Assembly: GCA_024404915.1 (NCBI GenBank)
Contig: JAKSPJ010000005.1
Coordinates: 122,496-186,495, forward strand
DNA length: 64,000 nucleotides
Reading direction: 5' to 3'
From: Oscillospiraceae bacterium
Lineage (GTDB): Bacteria > Bacillota > Clostridia > Oscillospirales > Ruminococcaceae
The number at the start of each line of letters is the position of its first letter. Position 1 is the first letter of the stretch. The notes below the pieces were generated by a model. That model did no database searches. It saw only the letters and a program-made list of their open reading frames with translations, and was not told the origin of the DNA. Of this stretch, positions 35,122-42,232 are shown in pieces. Position numbers and translations under genes: made by a program.

Positions 35122-36396
35122 TTACAGCCAACTGCTTCTGAACAATTTTTTCAGTTTTTTGATTGTGTTGTTTCCGCCGCCGTCTTCTATATAAATATCG
35201 TATGCACCCTTGATACTGCCGAATGTAATTGTTTTTTCAGAATTGGTAAATGCTCTGATTTTTTCTATCATTGTATTTTTTGAAGCATACGATGAATATA
35301 TTTTCAGGCATAAATAATGCTCGCAATCCGATTCAGTTACTGCGATTCTGACAGCAGTATTAAAATGCTTCTCGAGTTCTTTTTTCAGATGCATAATTCT
35401 ATCCGATTTCTCAATCACGCTAATGCAAATAATCTTCTCATTCATTTTTTTATTTCGGAAAGAACAATGTACATAATTGCAGTACGGCGATTTTTTCTGC
35501 TTTTCAAAATAGCTTCTTTCACCTTCATTGATTACTCCGTCATAATAATTCAGCAAGGTATGATCATATAAAGCAGAAACAAAACACTCAAACCCGTGTG
35601 CTCTTATGTAAGACACAATCGCATTGCTAACGTCATTATCCAACGCCACTGTTTCTAAATATGTATTATCACTGATATCATATAAAGCTGCTCCATCCAT
35701 TACAATCACCGGAAGCTTCAGGTTAACGCCCGCCATAAGCGGAATGAGCTCTGAAGGTGTATGAATGGTTGATATTGTAAAATTCATTCCTTCAGCAATC
35801 AAGCGATTCAGTTCCACTTTACTGTATGGAATGGAATATGGACTATCGGATATTAAAACAGAATCAATTCCGCTAATAAAGAGTGTTGCATCATCATGTT
35901 TCACCGGCAATCGGAACTCATTTACGCCGACTCCGACTGCAATGCCAATAAATGTATCCAGTATTCTGTTTAACACAAACAAATACGGATTTTCATCAAA
36001 AGAATGGGTAAGCACGATACTCAGAAAAACAACACACGAGAAAAAGGATGCATTCTTTTTATTCATGACAACTGTTGTGTATAATACAGGTATTAACATA
36101 ACCGATGCTGTAAAATACACCAGCATTTGTGAATTCACATTGCACAGCTGAATGAAAACCAGAATTATCAGACCATACACTGCACCAATCAATGTTCCAG
36201 CTGATCTTTGCAATGCCATTTCTTTTGTTGAGTTCTGATATGGCTGCATACACCATAACGCTGCAAGTGCGCTGTAAAAAGGAATGCCGTTTCCTAATGG
36301 TAAAAGTGTTCTCAGAAAGTATATCATCATGCAAAGTGAAACAGCAATAGAAGATTTTATGATTCTTGCCCCAGGCTTCGGGAATTTTCTTTTCAT
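35122..36396 (-). CDS. FUSC/aromatic-exporter-like membrane domain fused to a degenerate HAD domain
   Basis: 424 residues. Residues 1-160 have six hydrophobic segments with ARIIKSSIAVSLCMMIYFLR, SAGTLIGAVYGLIIL and NRILDTFIGIAVGVGVNEF, like FUSC/ArAE exporters. From about 170 the sequence follows a Cof-type HAD phosphatase: ATLFISGIDSVLI in place of DLDGTL, IAEGMNFTISTIHTP for the second motif and LPVIVMDGAALYD for the cap. The nucleophile Asp is Gly (SGIDS), and no GDSxND motif IV is visible, so it is probably catalytically dead. GAGG 6 bp before the ATG at 36396 is preferred to the ATG at 36408. Downstream of the ATP-grasp operon, after a terminator. Confidence 0.75.
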   Translation of the reverse strand: MKRKFPKPGARIIKSSIAVSLCMMIYFLRTLLPLGNGIPFYSALAALWCMQPYQNSTKEMALQRSAGTLIGAVYGLIILVFIQLCNVNSQMLVYFTASVMLIPVLYTTVVMNKKNASFFSCVVFLSIVLTHSFDENPYLFVLNRILDTFIGIAVGVGVNEFRLPVKHDDATLFISGIDSVLISDSPYSIPYSKVELNRLIAEGMNFTISTIHTPSELIPLMAGVNLKLPVIVMDGAALYDISDNTYLETVALDNDVSNAIVSYIRAHGFECFVSALYDHTLLNYYDGVINEGERSYFEKQKKSPYCNYVHCSFRNKKMNEKIICISVIEKSDRIMHLKKELEKHFNTAVRIAVTESDCEHYLCLKIYSSYASKNTMIEKIRAFTNSEKTITFGSIKGAYDIYIEDGGGNNTIKKLKKLFRSSWL

Positions 36397-36409
36397 GTTT
36401 AACCTCATA

Positions 36410-36441
36410 AAAGGTGGTGCCGGTTCTTCAGCACCACCTTT
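36410..36441 (-). terminator. hairpin between Thr-rich gene and FUSC-HAD gene
   Basis: AAAGGTGGTGC / GCACCACCTTT stem, then TTTTA on the minus strand; partial terminator allowing read-through into the FUSC-HAD gene. Confidence 0.7.
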
Positions 36442-36445
36442 TTCT

Positions 36446-36631
36446 TTATTTTTGAATTGTAACAGTTGTTGTCACACCGTCAGAGGTTGTAACCGTCTGT
36501 GTTGTTACCGTTGATGTCGTGGTTACCGTGTTGGAATCTGATGTCGTGCATCCACTGACCGTTGTAGTAACCGTTGTTTTTCCATCGGGGGATACGGTTG
36601 TTTTCGTCTCGCTGAATTCCTTTTTTTCCAT
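36446..36631 (-). CDS. 61-residue Thr-rich small protein, last gene of the ATP-grasp operon
   Basis: 61 residues. Starts MEKKEFSETKTTVSPDGKTT and is then mostly Thr, Val and Ser (GVTTTVTIQK at the end) with a single central Cys in VSGCTTSDSN. No signal peptide or membrane helix. Preceded by GGGGAGG and only 11 bp behind the M14 gene, so it is translated with the operon. Alternating Thr-Val runs suggest a beta-strand or a repetitive substrate. Because operons with this ATP-grasp and transglutaminase type are thought to modify peptides, it is a candidate substrate or scaffold; this is inference. Confidence 0.7.
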   Translation of the reverse strand: MEKKEFSETKTTVSPDGKTTVTTTVSGCTTSDSNTVTTTSTVTTQTVTTSDGVTTTVTIQK

Positions 36632-36642
36632 ATTTCCTCCCC

Positions 36643-37566
36643 TTATTTTATTATCTTAAAGCAAACCGTTTTTTCGTTGATCAGCGGGCTGTGGTATTCG
36701 AAGTACACAATACCTGAAACAGGACTTCTGACTTCAGAAAGAACTTCTCCGTCAAATGGATCTGTGATTTTTCCGAGAACATCTCCACGTTCAACTCTTG
36801 TACCGATTTCAACACTGCTCATGAAGATGCCTGCTGCCTCAGACTGAATCTGAATATTGTCTGATTCATCAAGCAATTCAGTCAGATATCCGGGGTGCGT
36901 TTTCACACTGACAATGCCTCTGCTGTTCATAAATCTTAGAATCGCATTCACTGTTTCTTCTGCTGCTTTTGCATCTATTTCATCTGTTGCATTGGCATAT
37001 ACAGAAAATGCTTTTGTTTCCCAGATCTGCCAGTTGTAGTTAAGCGTTGTTGTATCATAAGGTCTTGGTTTTCTGATAATTCCGAACTGCAGCCCAAAAT
37101 CCTTCATCAATTCCGTATCCGTAAAGCCGGTATCCATGATCTTAACATGTGGGAGAAAATGCCCCGGCTGATAAAAGCTCGCAAGCTGAACGCCATATTC
37201 ATATCCCTGCAATCTGCTGAAAAGTCCATCTGCGATACGCTGCGTTGTTTCACCTAAATTATAACCTGGGAACATTCTGTTTATGTCAGTGTTATCCATT
37301 GCCCAGAAACGCTTTCCGATATTCATTGAATAATAGTTTACGCAGGGAACAATGAGAATCTCGCAGTCCTCTGCAATTCTTCCCGTTGCTTCAAGCTTTT
37401 TCAGTTCCTGCACCATACGGCTGCAAACGTACATCTGCTGGACTTCATTACCGCGCATTGCACCAACAATTGCCATTGACTTTTTGCCATGTCCGAACTT
37501 GAATCCTGTGATATCGAGCTGTTCACGGTATGGTGATTTCAGAGAAAACAATATCTTTTTCTTCAT
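36643..37566 (-). CDS. M14 AstE/AspA-like protein lacking zinc ligands
   Basis: 307 residues, same fold and C-terminal biotinyl-like tail (GRVERGDVLG-type, here GTRVERGDVLGKITDPFDGE, ending in SPLINEKTVCFKIIK) as the paralogue encoded upstream. In place of the HxxE zinc motif it has AMRGNEVQQ (His to Arg), the second His region reads QLASFYQPG and the catalytic Glu region reads FSVYANATD. All three functional positions differ from the active-looking sister, so this is likely a pseudoenzyme or a binding protein. Overlaps the sister gene by four bases (ATGA). Confidence 0.8.
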   Translation of the reverse strand: MKKKILFSLKSPYREQLDITGFKFGHGKKSMAIVGAMRGNEVQQMYVCSRMVQELKKLEATGRIAEDCEILIVPCVNYYSMNIGKRFWAMDNTDINRMFPGYNLGETTQRIADGLFSRLQGYEYGVQLASFYQPGHFLPHVKIMDTGFTDTELMKDFGLQFGIIRKPRPYDTTTLNYNWQIWETKAFSVYANATDEIDAKAAEETVNAILRFMNSRGIVSVKTHPGYLTELLDESDNIQIQSEAAGIFMSSVEIGTRVERGDVLGKITDPFDGEVLSEVRSPVSGIVYFEYHSPLINEKTVCFKIIK

Positions 37567-38504
37567 GATTCAGCACACTCCTTTTCCGGTTCAAGAATTC
37601 TCGCAAGGAGCGAGCCGCCATATACTACGGGGTATTCTCTCAATGTAAAAATCAGTCCGCCGCACACTGCTTCCACCTTTTCCACAACCTTTGAAGATAA
37701 TGGGTCAATCACATCCCCGATATGGTCGCCTTTTTTGACGGTATCGCCGAAATTCGCACAGGGAACAAAAATGCCTGCGGCTGCTGAATTTACAAAGCCG
37801 ACTTCGTGATTGATTGAAACAATCGGCTCACGAACTTCATGAACTTCACCGTTCCACATTCCCATGTATTTCATAAGGCTGATCAGTCCGTCAAAAAGCT
37901 GCACACAGTATTCCTTTGTAATTCTCATTCCCACGCCCATTTCCACAACAAGCGTTTTTGTGCCTCTTGTATTGAGTGTATGTGCAAGGGTGGATTCCAG
38001 TACAGTTGCAGATTCGTGTACCCACACAAAATCAACATTCAGCTTTTGTGCGTATGGCATAAGCGTTTCAGCCGTAGGAACACTCATTCTGATTTGTGGG
38101 ATTTCCTTCAGAAAAATATTGCTCGCATGAACATCAACGCACACATCAGAGCCTGAGATATCATCAACAATTGATGAACAGATTACCTCAACCATTGTAC
38201 CGTCCTTTGTACCCGGAAAGACTCTGTTCATGTCGAGATCAAACATAGGGATTCCTCGTGTGATGGAATCAATACCCATTGGATTGAGCGCAGGGTAAAT
38301 ATCAACAATTCCGTCCAGCATATCAATATGCTCATCGAGGAAAGAACCCAGCATATAGGCTAAAAACTGTCCCTCCAGCTCATCTCCGTGCGTACCGGTC
38401 ACAAGGCTGAGTCTTGTTTTGCTTTTGCCGTTTTTTATGCGTCTTTTCTGAATATTCAGTTTTTCATTTACTGCAAGTCCGACACTTGCAATTGTTTCTA
38501 TCAT
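37563..38504 (-). CDS. M14 succinylglutamate desuccinylase/aspartoacylase-like zinc enzyme
   Basis: 313 residues. Zinc ligands are present: GTHGDELEG (His and Glu), CVDVHASN (second His); the probable general-base Glu is in LVVEMGVGMRI. MNRVFPGTKDG provides the substrate Arg-like site, and the last 80 residues form a biotinyl/lipoyl-like beta domain (FGDTVKKGDHIGDVIDPLSS). Family members hydrolyse amide bonds of N-acyl amino acids or cut C-terminal residues. In this operon it may trim or unload a peptide product built by the ATP-grasp ligase. RBS AGGAGAG. Confidence 0.88.
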   Translation of the reverse strand: MIETIASVGLAVNEKLNIQKRRIKNGKSKTRLSLVTGTHGDELEGQFLAYMLGSFLDEHIDMLDGIVDIYPALNPMGIDSITRGIPMFDLDMNRVFPGTKDGTMVEVICSSIVDDISGSDVCVDVHASNIFLKEIPQIRMSVPTAETLMPYAQKLNVDFVWVHESATVLESTLAHTLNTRGTKTLVVEMGVGMRITKEYCVQLFDGLISLMKYMGMWNGEVHEVREPIVSINHEVGFVNSAAAGIFVPCANFGDTVKKGDHIGDVIDPLSSKVVEKVEAVCGGLIFTLREYPVVYGGSLLARILEPEKECAES

Positions 38505-38517
38505 ATTTATTCTCTCC

Positions 38518-39291
38518 TTACTGCATCACAGTTCGCACAAGCTGTAACTGTTTTGTGTATGTACCGAACATTACACCCCTGTTAATTGCACAGTCTCTGA
38601 AATCACGTCCCTGTGAAATAACAAGGTAATCGTCTGTTCCAGGGCAGTTGTTTGCAGGATCGATTCCTTCCCAGTGTTCACCTGTCCAGTATTCAATCCA
38701 CGAATGGGTTTCCCCGTCACAGAATGCAAGCCCTGCAATATATCTTGCGGCAATTCCGTCCATTCGTAAAATGGAAATCAGTATGTGCGAAAAATCCTGA
38801 CATACACCTTTTTTAAGTGCAAAAGCCTGTGAAGCTGTCGTTTCGGTTGACGTAACATCTTTTTCGTAGGTAATCATATCAGAAAGCACATCACAAAAAT
38901 ATTTTGCCCTTTCAGACGGTGATTCTGCCCTGCATGTTTCTTTCAGTTCATTGTAAAACGTTCTCAGATTTTCATCGGGAAGGGTATATTCCGATTGATA
39001 GAGATAACATGGCATATAATCTGTTCTGTACTTTTCTGTATTAACCTCAGCTTTGCCTTTCAACTCAAAATCAAGGAAACGATGTTCTTCCTTGATATAG
39101 CCTGTTGTGACATTATTTCCAAATGCATCAACAGTCTGCTGAGTTGTCACAAAGGGAGAGATTTTCAGATTGCTGGTCAGAATGTGCTGTGTTTCCGTTT
39201 CAAGGGGCATAATCCGGAGTGCAAAGCTGTGGTCATGCACATAGTCATCAAATGTCAGCTTTGTTGAAAAAAAGAAAGATACTGTTTTCAT
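38518..39291 (-). CDS. transglutaminase-like cysteine protease family protein
   Basis: 257 residues, cytoplasmic. N-terminal beta-sandwich region then the transglutaminase core: catalytic Cys in KKGVCQDFSHILISILR, His in GETHSWIEYW and Asp in EGIDPANN. This is the protein type regularly found beside circularly permuted ATP-grasp and alpha-E proteins. Expected activity is peptide bond cleavage or transamidation, substrate unknown. The start overlaps the alpha-E stop (ATGA). Confidence 0.9.
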   Translation of the reverse strand: MKTVSFFFSTKLTFDDYVHDHSFALRIMPLETETQHILTSNLKISPFVTTQQTVDAFGNNVTTGYIKEEHRFLDFELKGKAEVNTEKYRTDYMPCYLYQSEYTLPDENLRTFYNELKETCRAESPSERAKYFCDVLSDMITYEKDVTSTETTASQAFALKKGVCQDFSHILISILRMDGIAARYIAGLAFCDGETHSWIEYWTGEHWEGIDPANNCPGTDDYLVISQGRDFRDCAINRGVMFGTYTKQLQLVRTVMQ

Positions 39292-39989
39292 GCTGACACC
39301 TCCGTTTTATCGAAAATATGCCCAAGACTTATGATTGCCTTCTGTCCGTCTGTTTTGTATTCATCTGATGAATCAAGAATATCTGAAAGTTCATTGTAAT
39401 AGAATGAATTATAGCGGTACGGCGTATTTTCAGGAATGCTTTCAAGGTTCTTGCAAAGTCTCGTGTACTCCTTTTTTACCTTTTTGTATGAATAGTTCAT
39501 ACGCATATAAAGGTCAAGTCTTTCCACTGCCTTGCCGCATTTGATGATGTTTTTGATTTCGTCATCATAGATATTTTCATACACACAGCCCCAGAAGCCG
39601 TACAGCAAATCCTCAAGGGGAAGAAGTGCAAAACGAGGATTCGGTGCTTTCTGTGCTTTTGCAAGCGTATCCTTTGCAAGCTGCAAAAATGAAAGTGCTT
39701 CGGTTGAAATTTCCTCACGCAATACAATTCCGTTGTCATAGGCCCGTTCCAGGCTGAAAGCAAGGGAATTATAATTGTTCAGGTCATACAGAAAACTTTT
39801 AATAAAATCCCAGTTATCCGCATAAATATCAGTCAGTCCGAAATATGAAAGATATTCCGTATATCCATGTTCACTTTCAATCATCTTGTCAAATGTCTTC
39901 TGTAATGCTTTGAGAGTTGTAAAAACTCTTTCCGTGTAACGACCAAGCCAGTAAAGGTGGTCACCATGTTCTATCGAGATAGTACCCAT
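39288..39989 (-). CDS. alpha-E domain protein
   Basis: 233 residues, nearly all helical, beginning ISIEHGDHLYWLGRYTERVF, the hallmark of the alpha-E family. Further features: EISTEALSFLQLAKDTLAKA and YGFWGCVYENIYDDEI. Shorter than the usual 300 or so. Overlaps the end of the ATP-grasp gene by 19 bp. The family is known only by association with ATP-grasp and transglutaminase proteins; no biochemical role is established. Confidence 0.87.
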   Translation of the reverse strand: MGTISIEHGDHLYWLGRYTERVFTTLKALQKTFDKMIESEHGYTEYLSYFGLTDIYADNWDFIKSFLYDLNNYNSLAFSLERAYDNGIVLREEISTEALSFLQLAKDTLAKAQKAPNPRFALLPLEDLLYGFWGCVYENIYDDEIKNIIKCGKAVERLDLYMRMNYSYKKVKKEYTRLCKNLESIPENTPYRYNSFYYNELSDILDSSDEYKTDGQKAIISLGHIFDKTEVSA

Positions 39990-41311
39990 GTGTCTTTAAA
40001 GCCTCCTCCTTGTGATGAGTTTACTACGAATGAATCGGGATTTCTTGAAAACCGCGTGAGTCCCGATGCCCATACTTTCGTTGTTTCGCCAGAAAGCACA
40101 AATGCTCTCAGATCCGCCTTCCGCATAACAGTTTCACCGTTGTCAGTAATCGGCAAATCCAGGAAATCAATTACCTCCTGTGCAATAAATCTTCTCGGCT
40201 CGGCAATTATGGTTTTACGGAATTCTTCAAGCTTTTCCTTTGAAAGCTCATTTCCGAACACAACACCATAACCGCCGGCCTCAGCAACATCCTTGATAAC
40301 GAGTTTTTCAAGATGATCCATGACATATTTCATATCATCCGCATAGAACGGCAGATATGTGGGAGCGTTGTGCAAAATCGGTTCTTCACCAAGATAATAT
40401 TGAATCATCTTCGGCACAAAATAATAGATGCCCTTATCATCAGCAACACCATTTCCGGGCGCATTGATAATTCCCACATTTCCGCTTCGATAAGCCTCCA
40501 TGAGATTTGGAATACCAATCAGAGAGTCCGGATAGAATGTCAGGGGGTCAAGATATTCGTCTGCTATTCTGCGGTAAAGTACACCAATTCTTGTCTTACC
40601 GCCTGAATATGTACGGTGATAGAGCATATTGTCCTCAACGAATAATTCATCATTCTGAACGAGAACGGAACCTGTATGTTCGGCAAGATATGAATGCTCA
40701 AAATATGCAGCATTGTAGCGTCCAGGGGTTAATATCGCCCTTATACCGCCGCAGTTTGCGTGTTCCATAGTAGCCTTCAGAAGCTTTGCATAGTTTCTGT
40801 TATCAACAATATCATTATTGGTGAATGCTTCAGGAGCAGCAATTCTTGTTAATTCTCTTGCAATGAGCGGATACGATGCTCCAGATGGAATGCGAAGATT
40901 ATCTTCCAGAATGTACCATTCTCCATCTTTTCCCTGTACCAGGTCAATTCCTGAAATATGGCTGTAAATCCTGTTTTTAGGAGTAATCCCTTCACACTGT
41001 GCAAGATAGCCTTTTGAGATGTAAATAAAGTCTTCCGGAACGATGCCGTCCTTAACGATTTTCTTTTCGTGATAAATATCAAAAAGGAACTCATTCAGTG
41101 CGTTTACTCGCTGAACAAGTCCCTTTTCAATGCCTTTAAAATCCTCAGCCGAAATGACTCTCGGAATGGGATCAAAGGGGAAAAACTGTTCATTGAAAAC
41201 ACCGTTTTTATAGATACCGAATTTCACACCGTATCTTCGCAGAAGTTCATTGATTTCATCTGCATTTCCGACTGCTTGTGCAAATTTTGTCTGTTCAGGC
41301 TGTAATGACAT
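39971..41311 (-). CDS. circularly permuted type 2 ATP-grasp protein
   Basis: 446 residues. Family features: KFGIYKNGVFNEQFFPFDPI, ISKGYLAQCEGITPKNRIYS, LEDNLRIPSGASYPLIARE, LTPGRYNAAYFEHSYLAEH, GIINAPGNGVADDKGIYYFV, and LVIKDVAEAGGYGVVFGNEL. It is thought to form an amide bond using ATP through an acyl phosphate, in a peptide or small-molecule pathway. GGAG spaced 8 bp favours the ATG at 41311 over an in-frame GTG at 41320. First gene of a seven-gene run with overlaps or gaps of 4-14 bp. Confidence 0.9.
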   Translation of the reverse strand: MSLQPEQTKFAQAVGNADEINELLRRYGVKFGIYKNGVFNEQFFPFDPIPRVISAEDFKGIEKGLVQRVNALNEFLFDIYHEKKIVKDGIVPEDFIYISKGYLAQCEGITPKNRIYSHISGIDLVQGKDGEWYILEDNLRIPSGASYPLIARELTRIAAPEAFTNNDIVDNRNYAKLLKATMEHANCGGIRAILTPGRYNAAYFEHSYLAEHTGSVLVQNDELFVEDNMLYHRTYSGGKTRIGVLYRRIADEYLDPLTFYPDSLIGIPNLMEAYRSGNVGIINAPGNGVADDKGIYYFVPKMIQYYLGEEPILHNAPTYLPFYADDMKYVMDHLEKLVIKDVAEAGGYGVVFGNELSKEKLEEFRKTIIAEPRRFIAQEVIDFLDLPITDNGETVMRKADLRAFVLSGETTKVWASGLTRFSRNPDSFVVNSSQGGGFKDTWVLSR

Positions 41312-41324
41312 TTTTCTCACTCCA

Positions 41325-41440
41325 TTTCTAAATAAAAGATGGTGCTTACCCTTAACCGAAAGGCACCATTTAGTATCATCGGAGAGTACTCCGAAAAAAC
41401 TAAATGGTGCCTATCCACATAAGGATAAGCACCATTGCTT
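41325..41440 (-). promoter_or_regulatory. triple-hairpin leader of the ATP-grasp operon
   Basis: On the minus strand a first hairpin AATGGTGCTTATCC / GGATAGGCACCATT, a small CGGAGTACTCTCCG, and a third with arms AAATGGTGCC / GGTAAGCACCAT followed by CTTTTA. The outer two share GGTGC/GCACC arms, so alternative pairings are possible. It looks like an attenuator or RNA sensor. No known aptamer recognised. Confidence 0.6.
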
Positions 41441-41453
41441 TGTTTACGCCTAT

Positions 41454-41482
41454 ATTATATCACATTGATTATGATTTGTCAA
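41454..41482 (-). promoter_or_regulatory. consensus promoter of the ATP-grasp operon
   Basis: Minus strand TTGACA (41482-41477), 17-bp spacer, TATAAT (41459-41454). Confidence 0.85.
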
Positions 41483-41593
41483 GGGGTTCTGATGTATTTT
41501 ATTGTCAAGAAAAGCATAGTAAAATATACGCCAGTGTTTCCTCAGGTTCAATAAAACAAACGAAGTATCGAGAAAAGTGGTGTAATAAAAGTG

Positions 41594-41636
41594 CAAAGAA
41601 AAAGTCCCAAAGTTCTTATGAACATCGGGACTTTCT
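41594..41636 (-). terminator. terminator of the initiator tRNA
   Basis: AAAGTCCC / GGGACTTT stem with 18-nt loop, then TTTCTTT on the minus strand. Confidence 0.8.
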
Positions 41637-41641
41637 TTGGA

Positions 41642-41715
<74 letters not shown>

Positions 41716-41729
41716 TCATTAACAAATAT

Positions 41730-41758
41730 ATTTTATCACATTCGCAGTAAAAAGTCAA
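41730..41758 (-). promoter_or_regulatory. promoter of the initiator tRNA
   Basis: Minus strand TTGACT (41758-41753), 17-bp spacer, TAAAAT (41735-41730). Confidence 0.75.
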
Positions 41759-42079
41759 GCTCATTCTGCAAAAAATATCACAACGCACAATATATAAAGC
41801 GATTGTATAATATTATTAGGCATACTCGCTATATCAATGGCACATTTCACCTTATTATACAAAACCTTTTGTTTTCCGTGGTTCACAAGCACTCAAAAGA
41901 CGCACCTCCAATATACGATCTGAATCTGCGGTGTCTGGACATATGCTTCTGAGCACATAGTTTTTCTTGATAGTCAGCCATATTATTAGGCACAATGCAT
42001 AAATATCAAATCTGAATTCTGCGCTGTTACAGCGTGTATCCGAATCATTTTCGGAATGGCGGTATTGTCCTATAGTCTA
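41759..42079. other. about 320 bp without a recognised gene
   Basis: A+T-rich spacer between the initiator tRNA and the cellulase promoter. A 13-bp direct repeat ATATTATTAGGCA occurs at 41810-41822 and 41980-41992. No coding frame or stable hairpin stands out. Confidence 0.5.
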
Positions 42080-42109
42080 TTGACATTAAATATATATTTG
42101 TGTTATAAT
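42080..42109 (+). promoter_or_regulatory. promoter of the GH5 cellulase
   Basis: TTGACA at 42080-42085, 18-bp spacer, TATAAT at 42104-42109. Confidence 0.75.
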
Positions 42110-42114
42110 ATAAA

Positions 42115-42213
42115 ATACAACGCCGATAAAGCTGTTTTTAGTGCATTTTTATCGATAGTTGTACGGGTAAATGGAACGGTAAACATAAGTTATATTGTGT
42201 TTACCCACATTAT
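42115..42213 (+). promoter_or_regulatory. structured leader of the cellulase gene
   Basis: Two inverted repeats: ACAAC..CGATAAA with TTTATCG..GTTGT, then GGTAAACATAA with a TGTGTTTACC 3' arm. Sits between promoter and GAGGGGG ribosome binding site. No known riboswitch class recognised. Confidence 0.35.
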
Positions 42214-42232
42214 TTTTTGAGGGGGCTTTTTT

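Noticed and set aside
41759..42079. CRISPR or satellite repeat based on ATATTATTAGGCA
   Set aside because: Only two copies 170 bp apart, without regular spacing.
42115..42213. Cyclic-di-GMP riboswitch before the cellulase
   Set aside because: The conserved GEMM core could not be matched; only generic inverted repeats were seen.
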